From assembly GCF_016863395.1 (NCBI RefSeq), contig NZ_BOOU01000073.1:1-64000 (forward strand): a stretch of 64,000 nt of DNA, in the 5' to 3' direction. The notes beneath the pieces are model-generated. The model searched no databases and was not told where the DNA came from. It saw only the letters and a program-made list of their open reading frames with translations. The translations under genes and the position numbers were made by a program. This DNA is from Sphaerisporangium rufum. GTDB taxonomy: Bacteria > Actinomycetota > Actinomycetes > Streptosporangiales > Streptosporangiaceae. Every line of letters begins with the position of its first letter. Position 1 is the stretch's first letter. Shown one piece after another: positions 25,141 to 32,894 of this stretch.

Positions 25141-25230
25141 TGGCGGTGGAGGTGGGATTTGAACCCACGGATGGGTTGCCCCATCACACGCTTTCGAGGC
25201 GTGCGCCCTCGGCCACTAGGCGACTCCACC
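25141..25230 (-). tRNA. tRNA-Ser(CGA)
   Basis: On the minus strand the acceptor GGTGGAG (25230-25224) pairs with CTCCACC (25151-25145), followed by G and an encoded CCA (25143-25141). The anticodon loop CTCGAAA carries CGA, the variable arm is long (GATGGGGCAACCCATC) and the T arm is GTGGG-TTCAAAT-CCCAC. It reads UCG serine codons. Unlike tRNA-Ser(GGA) in this window it encodes CCA. Confidence 0.96.
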
Positions 25231-25286
25231 GCGGAGCAGCCTACCGGATCCGGGGCCCGGTTCGCGCATGGCGGGTGCCCGTCATG

Positions 25287-25772
25287 TCAAGGAATGTGAC
25301 GATCGTCGGGGCGGCCTCGCCGGTCGGCGAAGAAGTCGCGCAGCGCGGCCGCGCACTCGCCCGCCAGTACCCCGCGGATCACCTCGGGCCGATGATTCAG
25401 CCGCCGGTCGCGCAGCACGTCCCACAGCGAGCCGGCCGCGCCCGCCTTCTCGTCGTCGGCGCCGAAGACCACCCGGGCGATCCGGGCGAGCACCGCGGCG
25501 CCGGCGCACATCGTGCAGGGCTCCAGGGTGACCACCAGCGTGCAGCCGGCCAGCCGCCACTCGCCGCGCGACCGGGCGGCCGCGCGTAGCGCCAGCACCT
25601 CGGCGTGCGCGGTGGGGTCGGCGGCGCCCTCCCGGTCGTTGCCGGCCGACGCCAGCACCGCGCCGTCCGGACCGAGCACCACGGCGCCGACCGGCACCTC
25701 GCCACGCCGGCCCGCCTCGGCCGCCCTGGTCAGGGCCAGCCGCATCGGCTCTTCGAAGGACGGGGCGCGCAC
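25287..25772 (-). CDS. tadA: tRNA adenosine(34) deaminase
   Basis: TadA converts A34 to inosine in tRNA-Arg(ACG). The 161-residue protein has the cytidine-deaminase fold with its zinc motifs: DPTAHAEVLALRAAA (HAE, near residue 55) and LEPCTMCAGAAVLARI (PCxxC, near residue 85). FGADDEKAGAAGSLWDV and the C-terminal CAAALRDFFADRRGR follow. The GTG at 25772 has no clear ribosome site; an in-frame ATG at 25745, behind GAAGAG, is an alternative. Two paralogous tadA-associated genes lie directly upstream in the same operon. Confidence 0.95.
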   Translation of the reverse strand: MRAPSFEEPMRLALTRAAEAGRRGEVPVGAVVLGPDGAVLASAGNDREGAADPTAHAEVLALRAAARSRGEWRLAGCTLVVTLEPCTMCAGAAVLARIARVVFGADDEKAGAAGSLWDVLRDRRLNHRPEVIRGVLAGECAAALRDFFADRRGRPDDRHIP

Positions 25773-25785
25773 GGTCGGGCGGCGA

Positions 25786-26277
25786 TCAGCGGAGGCGGTC
25801 GATCTCGTCCGCGAAGGAGAGCCGCTCGGCGATCACCGACAGCGTGTCGGCGGGCAGTACGCCCTCCTCCATGCTCAGCTCCACCAGTTCCTCCGCGCTC
25901 ACCCCGAGATCGCGCAGCAGCTCGAAGTCGCCCGCCGGCCGGACACCGAGATCGGCCTCCTTGTCCGCCGTGACGGTTCCGGCCAGCTCCATGAACAGCT
26001 CGCCGAGCGCGTCGCCGGCGGCGGCGTGCGCGTCCGAAAGGAAGGCCCGCGGCTCGGCGTCGCCGTCGTAGCGGACCAGGGCGAACCACTCGTCCTCCAC
26101 CTCGACGCACAGCAGGGCCAGCTCGTCGCCGCGCAGGTTGAGGGCCTCCTGCACCGCGTCGCCGATGTCGTCGGCGATCTCGGTGTCCGCCAGGTCGACC
26201 TCCGCGCCGCTCCACCCCCCGGAGATACGCACGAAGGCCGCGGCGAACAGAGCGCTGTTCGATGGTCTGGAGGGCAT
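25786..26277 (-). CDS. tRNA adenosine deaminase-associated protein (copy 1)
   Basis: A 163-residue acidic protein from the ATG at 26277, behind GGGAG. Its C-terminal part (LRDLGVSAEELVELSMEEGV, then SVIAERLSFADEIDRLR) belongs to the small actinobacterial family found next to tadA. The central part has LALLCVEVEDEWFALVRYDG. Biochemical function is unknown; the gene stops 13 bases before tadA, so cotranscription is nearly certain. It is a diverged relative of the gene at 26294-26782, with the same length and the same final motif. Confidence 0.8.
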   Translation of the reverse strand: MPSRPSNSALFAAAFVRISGGWSGAEVDLADTEIADDIGDAVQEALNLRGDELALLCVEVEDEWFALVRYDGDAEPRAFLSDAHAAAGDALGELFMELAGTVTADKEADLGVRPAGDFELLRDLGVSAEELVELSMEEGVLPADTLSVIAERLSFADEIDRLR

Positions 26278-26293
26278 GATGAGGCTCCCGCGG

Positions 26294-26782
26294 TCAGCCG
26301 ATGGCGACGTCGACGGCACGTTCGAACGGCTGGGAGAACCCGAGCCGGGCGGCGATGCTGGACAGCACCTCGTCGGGGAGCAGTTCGAGATCACCGGAGA
26401 GCGCGCCGAGCTCCATCTCGTCCAGGCCGAGATCGGAGAAGATGGACAGGTCTCCCGCGGGGAGGACCATGTCGAGCTCCTCCTCCTCGGGCACCGGCAC
26501 GTCCAGGTACTCCAGGACCTGCCTGGCCAGTGGCCAGTCCCACGAGGCCGTGATGTCGGACAGGAACACGTCGACGCGTTCGCCGAACATCCGCAATGCC
26601 ACGAAGAAGTCATCCCCCACCGCGACAAGGCCAATCGTGGCACCCATGCTCGGCTGCTGCCGCAGCGCGTGGATGAGGCCGTGCAGGTCCTTGGTAAGAC
26701 CCACCGGCAACATCTCGGCTTCCCAGCGGTCGTCCTCGCGGTAGACCACGATGGCGAAGTCAAGAGCGTCTACATCTGTCAT
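26294..26782 (-). CDS. tRNA adenosine deaminase-associated protein (copy 2)
   Basis: A 162-residue acidic protein from the ATG at 26782, behind GGGGTGAAG. It begins DVDALDFAIVVYREDDRWEA and ends with DLELLPDEVLSSIAARLGFS, which aligns with the end of the next gene (VLPADTLSVIAERLSF). It heads the operon copy2-copy1-tadA, 16 bases before copy 1. Two tandem copies point to an old duplication, perhaps giving a heterodimer. Activity is unknown. The upstream frame to 26869 has no ribosome site. Confidence 0.8.
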   Translation of the reverse strand: MTDVDALDFAIVVYREDDRWEAEMLPVGLTKDLHGLIHALRQQPSMGATIGLVAVGDDFFVALRMFGERVDVFLSDITASWDWPLARQVLEYLDVPVPEEEELDMVLPAGDLSIFSDLGLDEMELGALSGDLELLPDEVLSSIAARLGFSQPFERAVDVAIG

Positions 26783-26950
26783 CTTCACCCCACCGACGCG
26801 GTTCTTACAGTTGGTAATGGTGTCAGAGTCACTCGCCGCCCGTAGGCCGCTCAGGCAAATTGTGATCAAAGACCGGGACGTCTGCCCAACTTAGGGGGAG
26901 ATGGGGGCTTACGAGCCAGTCGTACCGTTCACCCGGCACAGGAGATACCG

Positions 26951-27598
26951 TTGGCAGCCATGAAGACCCTCGTCGTCGACCATCCGCTCGTCGCCCACAA
27001 GCTCACCACGCTGCGTGACGTGCGTACGGACTCTCCGACGTTCCGCAGGCTCGCGGACGAACTCGTCACCCTCCTCGCCTACGAGGCGACCCGGGACGTG
27101 CGCGTCACCGAGGCGACGGTCGACACCCCGGTCGCCCCGGCGCACGGCGTGCGGCTGGCCCGCCCGGCGCCGCTGGTGGTGCCGATCCTGCGGGCCGGGC
27201 TGGGCATGCTCGACGGCATGACCCGGCTGCTGCCCACCGCCGAGGTGGGGTTTCTCGGCATGATCCGCGACGAGGGCACGCTGAAGGCGCAGACCTACGC
27301 GACCCGCCTGCCCGAGGACCTCTCCGGCCGCCAGTGCTACGTGCTGGACCCGATGCTCGCCACCGGCGGCACGCTGGCGGCGGCGATCGAGTTGCTGTTC
27401 GCCCGGGGCGCCGAGGACGTCACCGCCATCTGCCTGCTCGCCGCGCCCGAGGGTCTGGCGTACATGGAGAAGGTGTTCGCCGGGTCCGAGGCGCCGGTGC
27501 GGGTGGTCACCGCCGCGCTGGACGAGCGGCTCAACGAACTCGGCTACATCGTGCCGGGCCTGGGTGACGCCGGAGACCGTCTGTACGGCGTGGTGTGA
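26951..27598 (+). CDS. upp: Uracil phosphoribosyltransferase
   Basis: Upp makes UMP from uracil and PRPP (pyrimidine salvage). The 215-residue protein has [13 protein letters not shown], the [20 protein letters not shown] segment, the PRPP loop [20 protein letters not shown] and the uracil-binding end [15 protein letters not shown]. The start is decided by GGAG at 26941-26944, which is 6 bases from a TTG at 26951 but too far from the ATG at 26960. It is divergent from the tadA operon. Confidence 0.96.
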   Translation: MAAMKTLVVDHPLVAHKLTTLRDVRTDSPTFRRLADELVTLLAYEATRDVRVTEATVDTPVAPAHGVRLARPAPLVVPILRAGLGMLDGMTRLLPTAEVGFLGMIRDEGTLKAQTYATRLPEDLSGRQCYVLDPMLATGGTLAAAIELLFARGAEDVTAICLLAAPEGLAYMEKVFAGSEAPVRVVTAALDERLNELGYIVPGLGDAGDRLYGVV

Positions 27599-27729
27599 TT
27601 CTTTTCCTTCTTCTTCCCGTGTCTGACATTTGATTCGTTACATAGCGTCTTAGCCTGGGTACACAAAGTGACGAGAACGTCATCGTGTTCCCCGGTCTCC
27701 CAGCCGTGGACGCACCTCTGGGAGATGCG

Positions 27730-27948
27730 ATGGACCAGTTGCCGGAAATCGACGCCTATGCGCAAGTCGAGACCACGCTGCGGATCGAGTTCGCCGGGAT
27801 CCATCCCGCCGAGACCGTGACCCGCTGCATGGACGCGGCCCGCCACGGCGCGATGGAGGTGACCGGCCACGCGCACCCGGGCCTGGTGGAACGCATCGCG
27901 CGCAAGCACCTGCAGGTGCTCGCCGCCGTCGTCGCCGACCAGGAGTGA
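27730..27948 (+). CDS. Small helical hypothetical protein
   Basis: A 72-residue protein from the ATG at 27730, with GGGAG 5 bases upstream (a GTG at 27685 is in frame but has no such site). The sequence EIDAYAQVETTLRIEFAGIH, then AETVTRCMDAARHGAMEVTG and LVERIARKHLQVLAAVVADQ, predicts three helices, reminiscent of the three-helical-bundle dimerisation proteins (DUF3562-like) of actinobacteria. That link is tentative. Confidence 0.6.
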   Translation: MDQLPEIDAYAQVETTLRIEFAGIHPAETVTRCMDAARHGAMEVTGHAHPGLVERIARKHLQVLAAVVADQE

Positions 27949-28064
27949 CACAGGTCACATCCAGACCCCTAACGACTGTGGGGTCCGGATGCGCTTTACC
28001 CGGCCGACCGGCTGGGTAATGTATACGGTGGGTGCAGTGGGTGAGTGGTTAATCGGAGGCGGCC

Positions 28065-28223
28065 GTGCAGGTCAAGAAGGTTCTAACGTACGCAGCCATC
28101 GCGTTTGTGGCTTTCTACCTGTTCACCAGACCGGCAGACGCGGCTAGCGCGGTCAAGGGAGCGATGGACACTGTGGTGAATGCCGCGGATTCGCTGGCTC
28201 TATTCTTCACCAAGCTGACATGA
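28065..28223 (+). CDS. Small membrane protein (52 residues) coupled to PH-domain gene
   Basis: The GTG at 28065 follows GGAGG at 28055-28059. The peptide reads MQVKKVLTYAAIAFVAFYLF, then TRPADAASAVKGAMDTVVNA and ADSLALFFTKLT, i.e. a membrane span and an amphipathic helix. Similar short proteins occur beside PH-domain genes in other actinomycetes. Its stop overlaps the next start as ATGA at 28220-28223, so the two are translated together. Confidence 0.75.
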   Translation: MQVKKVLTYAAIAFVAFYLFTRPADAASAVKGAMDTVVNAADSLALFFTKLT

Positions 28224-28747
28224 GGCTGGTGACCCACGGGGAGTCTGCTCCGTCGTCGGTCAACCGTTACCTCCTCCCCAACGAACAGCAAGTGATCATG
28301 GTACGCCGCCACCCGGCGGTCCTGTTACGGCCGGTCGCCGAGGTCTTCGGCGGTCTGATCCTGGCGGGCCTGCTGAGCAAGTGGCTGGGCGGCAGTCAGG
28401 GCTCCCAGGCCCTGGTCATCGTCTGGTGGGCCTGGTTGCTGTTGCTGATCCGTTTCGTGTGGAAGGTCGCGGAGTGGTCGGTCGACTATTTCGTGGTGAC
28501 ATCCAAGCGCATGCTGCTGACGACCGGTCTGATCACCCGCCGGGTGGCGATGATGCCGCTCGGCAAGGTGACCGACATGAGCTTCCAGCGGTCGCTGCTC
28601 GGCCGCATGCTCGGCTACGGCGAGTTCGTGCTGGAATCGGCCGGCCAGGACCAGGCCCTGTCGACGGTGCCGTACATCCCCTACCCCGAGACGTTGTACC
28701 TCGAAGTCTGTCAGATGCTGTTTCCCAGTTCTGACGACGATGATTAG
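28220..28747 (+). CDS. Bacterial PH-domain (PF03703) membrane protein
   Basis: A 175-residue protein with two membrane spans near the N-terminus (VAEVFGGLILAGLLSKWLGG and ALVIVWWAWLLLLIRFVWKV), followed by the bPH domain (WSVDYFVVTSKRMLLTTGLI, then TRRVAMMPLGKVTDMSFQRS and LGYGEFVLESAGQDQALST). The domain starts with the usual W..D.Y.VT..R.. pattern. Such YdbT/DUF304-like proteins act at the membrane in unknown ways. The ATG at 28220 overlaps the stop of the small gene before it. An acidic tail (SSDDDD) ends it. Confidence 0.88.
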   Translation: MRLVTHGESAPSSVNRYLLPNEQQVIMVRRHPAVLLRPVAEVFGGLILAGLLSKWLGGSQGSQALVIVWWAWLLLLIRFVWKVAEWSVDYFVVTSKRMLLTTGLITRRVAMMPLGKVTDMSFQRSLLGRMLGYGEFVLESAGQDQALSTVPYIPYPETLYLEVCQMLFPSSDDDD

Positions 28748-28879
28748 TCCACATTCGTCCGGAATCCCGAGGAGTGAGACCGACTTGCTCCCGGGATTCT
28801 TGACGTGGGTATACCCGTTTCGGCTCCTTCGTGCCATCATGGCGGAATCATTGACCATAACCTTGCGCAAAGAGATCAC

Positions 28880-30214
28880 ATGCCGAGTCAGGGAAGCATC
28901 GGTGATCGCGTCCGCGGGCTGCGCCTGAGCAGGCGAATGTCTCAGGCCCAACTGGCCGGACCCGACCTCTCCGACAGTTACGTCTCTCTCATCGAGTCCG
29001 GCAAGCGCACGCCGACGCCGGTGGTGGCCCGCCTGTTGGCGGAGCGTCTGGGGTGCACCACCGAGTTCCTGGTCCACGGGATCGAGCCGCGCCAGCGCAT
29101 CGATACCGAGCTCGGCCTGCGCCACGCGGAGCTGGAGCTGTACCACGGCGACCCGGCGCTCGCCGTCGAGCGGTTCGCCGACATCGCCAAGGCGGCGGGC
29201 GAGGACAACGCGCTGCTGGCCGCGCACGCCCGGCTGGGGCGGGCCCGCGCGCTGGAGGCGCACGGCCGCATCGACCTGGCCGTGGAGGCCTACGAACGGC
29301 TGCGCCGGGAGGCCGCCGCCCATCCCGAGCGTCTGGCCGACGTCCCGCTCACCGTGGCGCTGTGCCGCTGCTACCACCGGGCGGGCGACGTCATGCGAGC
29401 CCGCGACCTGGGCACCACGGCGCTGGCGCAGGCCGACCGGCTGATGCTGCACCACGGCGAGGTCGCGGTCGACCTGGCCCTGGCGCTGGCCGAGGCCGAG
29501 GTCGGGCTGCCTTACGTCCAGCAGGTGCTGGAGGCGACCGGGCTGTCGGCGCCGGCCGATCGCACCCCCGAGATCCTCTCGCTGTGGCAGGCCAGCGTGT
29601 CGGCCGCCGAGGGGGAGGATTCGGCCCTCGCGGTCCAGCTGGCCGACGACGCCCTCGCCGCCGGCCGCCCGCTGCGGATCACGGCGCAGGCCGCCAGGAT
29701 CGCCACGCGCTGGGCGGAACTGGCCGGCGGGCACCCCGACGACCTCGACCGGGCCGAGTCGCTGGCCGGCCGGGCGAGCGAGGTGTTCGCGGCCTTGCCC
29801 ACCGAGACGGCGAACCAGGCGCGCAGCCTGATCGTGCTCTCCCGCCTGCGGCTGCGCGGCGGCGACGTCGCCGGCGCGCAGGAGCTGGCCGGTCGGGCGC
29901 TGGCGCTCACGCCGGACGGCCCGGCGACCGTCGCGGCGTCCGCTCATCTGCTGATGGCCGAGATCGGTTCGGCGCGGCCGGGTGTGGACGTGGCGGCGAG
30001 CCTGACCCGCGCGGCCGAGTTGCTCGCCGCGGCGCCGGGGGCGGACTCCATCCGCGATCCCGAGATCGCCGGGGTGTGGCGCCGGCTCGGCGACATGTGG
30101 GGCGGGGCGGGAATCCGCGAACGGCAGACCGCCGCGTACCGTAAGGCACTGGAAGCGGTCGGAGTCAGGTCGACCGTCGCCGACCCGGTGGTTCCCGCGG
30201 TGTTCGCCCGGTAG
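28880..30214 (+). CDS. XRE-type HTH regulator with TPR repeats
   Basis: A 444-residue regulator. Residues ~1-62 are a Cro/C1-type HTH (IGDRVRGLRLSRRMSQAQLA, then DLSDSYVSLIESGKRTPTPV and VARLLAERLGCTTEFL). The rest is helical repeats of TPR type (for example LRHAELELYHGDPALAVERF and AGDVMRARDLGTTALAQADR) ending TAAYRKALEAVG. This is the layout of peptide- or protein-sensing regulators in actinomycetes. The ATG at 28880 is chosen because the HTH begins right after; a GTG at 28805 is unsupported. No obvious target is adjacent; the GntR gene follows. Confidence 0.85.
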   Translation: MPSQGSIGDRVRGLRLSRRMSQAQLAGPDLSDSYVSLIESGKRTPTPVVARLLAERLGCTTEFLVHGIEPRQRIDTELGLRHAELELYHGDPALAVERFADIAKAAGEDNALLAAHARLGRARALEAHGRIDLAVEAYERLRREAAAHPERLADVPLTVALCRCYHRAGDVMRARDLGTTALAQADRLMLHHGEVAVDLALALAEAEVGLPYVQQVLEATGLSAPADRTPEILSLWQASVSAAEGEDSALAVQLADDALAAGRPLRITAQAARIATRWAELAGGHPDDLDRAESLAGRASEVFAALPTETANQARSLIVLSRLRLRGGDVAGAQELAGRALALTPDGPATVAASAHLLMAEIGSARPGVDVAASLTRAAELLAAAPGADSIRDPEIAGVWRRLGDMWGGAGIRERQTAAYRKALEAVGVRSTVADPVVPAVFAR

Positions 30215-30294
30215 GCCACGAAAGGATCACGACAGGGCTCCGTGACCGGGAAGCCGCGGATTTGGCGACGAGACTCCGGAATAATTAAGGTCGA

Positions 30295-30321
30295 CCAATC
30301 ATTGACTCGTAGGATGATTGG
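30295..30321. promoter_or_regulatory. Palindrome CCAATCAT-N11-ATGATTGG
   Basis: The arms at 30295-30302 and 30314-30321 are exact inverted repeats, 22 bases before the GTG of the GntR gene. Autoregulation by that FadR-type repressor is likely from position and symmetry. Confidence 0.6.
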
Positions 30322-30342
30322 TTTTCCCGGAGGAGGCAGACT

Positions 30343-31032
30343 GTGAGTCTGCGTACGGCGCAGCGGGCTTCCCTCGTCGACCAGGTGATCGAGCAGTTGA
30401 AGGACCAGATCACCTCCGGATCGTGGCAGCTGCATGCCAAGATCCCAACGGAGACGGTGCTCGCCGAGCAGCTCGGCGTGGGACGCAACACGGTGCGGGA
30501 GGCCGTGCGGGCGCTCACGCACGCCGGGCTGCTGGAGTGCCGGCAGGGCGACGGTACCTACGTACGGGCGACCAGCGAGCTCTCCGGGGCTATGGCACGG
30601 CGATTGCGCGCCGCCGAGCACCTGGAGATCCTGGAGGTCCGCCGGGCGCTGGAGGTGGAGGCGGCCAAGCTGGCGGCCGTGCGGCGCACCTCCGGCGACA
30701 TCGAGATGATCGAGGCGGCGCTGCTGCGTCGCGAGCAGGCGTGGGCCGGTGGCGAGGTGGACGACTTCGTGGAGGCCGACCTCGCCTTCCACGTGGCCGT
30801 GGTGGAGGCCACCCACAACCGGGTGCTGATCGACCTCTACAAGGACTTCTCCACCGCGCTGCGGGCCAGCATCGCCGCGGCCGGCGCGCCGCTGCAGAAC
30901 GGGCACATCCCGCACGACGCCATCGCCGCCGCGATCTCCCGCGGTGACGCGGCCGCCGCCGAGCGGGCCGGGCACGCCTGCATGGAGCACATCGCGATCG
31001 CGCTGGCCGAGACGCCCGAACTGATCGACTGA
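30343..31032 (+). CDS. GntR-family (FadR/FCD) transcriptional regulator
   Basis: A 229-residue regulator from the GTG at 30343, behind GGAGGAGG. The N-terminal winged helix is standard GntR (VIEQLKDQITSGSWQLHAKI, then TVLAEQLGVGRNTVREAVRA and LLECRQGDGTYV). The C-terminal half is an all-helical FCD ligand domain (ILEVRRALEVEAAKLAAVRR, DLAFHVAVVEATHNRVLIDL), whose D-H-H pattern usually binds a metal and a small acid. The gene has a perfect palindrome in front. It lies between the HTH-TPR gene and the clamp gene, with no metabolic gene next to it. Confidence 0.9.
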   Translation: MSLRTAQRASLVDQVIEQLKDQITSGSWQLHAKIPTETVLAEQLGVGRNTVREAVRALTHAGLLECRQGDGTYVRATSELSGAMARRLRAAEHLEILEVRRALEVEAAKLAAVRRTSGDIEMIEAALLRREQAWAGGEVDDFVEADLAFHVAVVEATHNRVLIDLYKDFSTALRASIAAAGAPLQNGHIPHDAIAAAISRGDAAAAERAGHACMEHIAIALAETPELID

Positions 31033-31043
31033 CGGCCGCCGCG

Positions 31044-32138
31044 TCAGCCGACCCGCAGGGACATGGTCAGATAGCGGAACGCCGGATCGTCCCCCGCGTC
31101 AGTGATCAGTGCCGGCCGGGTGGACGAGGCCATGTTGATCCGGACGGTCTCGGTCTGCACGCCGGCCAGCCCGTCGAGCAGGAAGTGCGGCTGGAAGGCG
31201 ATCTCGATGTCCTCGCCGTGCAACTCGGCGGCGACCGCCTCCGCGCCCCGCCCGATGTCACCGCCGCCGGCCTGGATCAGCACCTGGCCGCGGGTGAACG
31301 ACAGCCGGACGGCGGTGTGCCGCTCGGCCACCAGCGCCACCCGCTTGATCGCCTCGACGAACGGTGCCAGCTGCAGCTCGGCGTAGGTCGGCCACTCCTC
31401 GGCCAGCCGTGATCGGTAGTCGATGAACTGCTCGTCCAGCAGCCGCACGGTGGTCGCGCGGCCGGCGCACTCGAAGCCGGCGATGCCGTCGCCGAACCCG
31501 ATCGACACCTCGCCGGACCGGAGCGACCGGCCCACCTCGACCATCACCCGGGCCGGCACCATCACCGAGACGGCCGTGTCGTCGCGGACCGGGTGCCAGA
31601 GCAGGTCGCGCGCGGCGATGCGGTAGCGGTCGGTGGCCGCCAAGGTCACCTGCACCCCGTCGATGTCGACCCGGATGCCGGTCAGCATCGGCAGCGCGTC
31701 GTCGCGGCTGGCCGCCGCCGCGACCTGGGCCACCGCGGTGGCGAACAGCCCGCCGCCGAGCGCGCCCGTCGCGGCCGGCAGGGCCGGCAGGGTGGGGAAG
31801 TCGTCCACCGGCAGGGTGAGCAGGCCGAACTCGGCGCTTCCACAGGTCAGCACCGCCTCGGAGCCGGCGGTGACGATCTCGACCGGCTCGGCGGGCAGGC
31901 TCTTGGTGATCTCCGCCAGCACCCGGCCGGGGATCAGCGCGCGGCCCGGCTCGGCGACCTCGGCGTCCACCGAGGCGCGCGCGGAGACGTCGTAGTCGAA
32001 CGCGGACAGCGTGAGGCCGTCGTCCAGCGCCTCCAGCAGGATGCCGGAGAGCACCGGGACGGCGGGACGGCTCGGCAGCGTCCGGGCGGTCCACGCCACG
32101 GCGTCGGCGAGCACATCGCGGTTCACCTGGAACTTCAC
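31044..32138 (-). CDS. DNA polymerase III beta-clamp paralogue
   Basis: A 364-residue sliding-clamp protein (the usual length is about 370). The GTG at 32138 begins MKFQVNRDVLADAVAWTART, followed by PVLSGILLEALDDGLTLSAF. The other two clamp domains are present (LPMLTGIRVDIDGVQVTLAA, then DRYRIAARDLLWHPVRDD; and FNPHFLLDGL-like FQPHFLLDGLAGVQTETVRI). A true clamp ends in a YLTMSLRV-like strand, as here (AFRYLTMSLRVG). It is not beside dnaA, recF or gyrB, so it is most likely a second clamp besides the origin copy. A specialised repair or stress role is inference. Confidence 0.85.
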   Translation of the reverse strand: MKFQVNRDVLADAVAWTARTLPSRPAVPVLSGILLEALDDGLTLSAFDYDVSARASVDAEVAEPGRALIPGRVLAEITKSLPAEPVEIVTAGSEAVLTCGSAEFGLLTLPVDDFPTLPALPAATGALGGGLFATAVAQVAAAASRDDALPMLTGIRVDIDGVQVTLAATDRYRIAARDLLWHPVRDDTAVSVMVPARVMVEVGRSLRSGEVSIGFGDGIAGFECAGRATTVRLLDEQFIDYRSRLAEEWPTYAELQLAPFVEAIKRVALVAERHTAVRLSFTRGQVLIQAGGGDIGRGAEAVAAELHGEDIEIAFQPHFLLDGLAGVQTETVRINMASSTRPALITDAGDDPAFRYLTMSLRVG

Positions 32139-32240
32139 CCTGATCCATCCCCTTCGCAACATCTGTTGCCAGCACGTTAGCGCGCGGGTCGGACATTTGG
32201 CGGCCACCGGCCGGTCCAGGTCGCGCCGGGACGACGGCGA

Positions 32241-32894
32241 TCAGCGGCGGCTGCCGTTGAGGTAGGCGAGCACCGCGAGCACCCGCCGGTTGTCGTCGTC
32301 GGACGCCGCCAGGCCGAGCTTGCCGAAGATGTTCGCGGTGTGCTTGGCCACCGCGCTCTCGCTCAGATACAGCCGCTGCGCGATGGCCGCGTTGGACCGT
32401 CCCTCGGCCATGAGCGCCAGCACGTCGCGCTCGCGCGGGGTGAGCCGGCCGACCGGCTCGTCCCGCACGTTGCTCGCCATCAGCTTGGCGATGACGTCCG
32501 GGTCCATCGCGGTGCCGCCGCCCGCCACCCGGCGCACCGCGTCGACGAACTGCGCCGCGTTGAACACCCGGTCCTTCAGCAGGTAGCCGACGCCGCCGGT
32601 GCCGTCGGCCAGCAGCTCCCTGGCGTACAGCTGCTCGACGTGCTGCGAGAGCACCAGCACCGGCAGCCCGGGAACCGCCCGGCGGGCCGCCAGCGCCGCC
32701 TGCAGACCCTCGTCGGTGAAGGTGGGCGGCAGCCGCACGTCGACCACCGCCACGTCGGGCCGCTCCTCCAGCAGCGCCCGGGACAGCTCCGGCCCGGACT
32801 CCACCGCCGCGACGATCTCGAAGCCGTGCGCCTGGAGCAGGTTGACCAGGCCTTCGCGCAGCAGGAAGAGATCTTCGGCCAGGACCACTCTCAC
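32241..32894 (-). CDS. NarL/LuxR-family response regulator
   Basis: A 217-residue regulator. The receiver domain has the acid pair in VVLAEDLFLLREGLVNLLQA, the phosphorylated Asp in DVAVVDVRLPPTFTDEG, the Thr/Ser region VLVLSQHVEQLYA and the Lys in GYLLKDRV. The LuxR HTH follows (LTPRERDVLALMAEGRSNAA, then IAQRLYLSESAVAKHTANIF). I chose the GTG at 32894 because it overlaps the kinase stop as GTGA and gives the usual N-terminus; an ATG at 32918 is also in frame. The palindrome upstream of the kinase and ABC genes is its likely target. Confidence 0.92.
   Translation of the reverse strand: MRVVLAEDLFLLREGLVNLLQAHGFEIVAAVESGPELSRALLEERPDVAVVDVRLPPTFTDEGLQAALAARRAVPGLPVLVLSQHVEQLYARELLADGTGGVGYLLKDRVFNAAQFVDAVRRVAGGGTAMDPDVIAKLMASNVRDEPVGRLTPRERDVLALMAEGRSNAAIAQRLYLSESAVAKHTANIFGKLGLAASDDDNRRVLAVLAYLNGSRR

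Noticed and set aside
26960-27598. ATG at 26960 as the upp start
   Set aside because: The GGAG at 26941-26944 is 15 bases away from it but 6 bases from the TTG at 26951, so the TTG was preferred.
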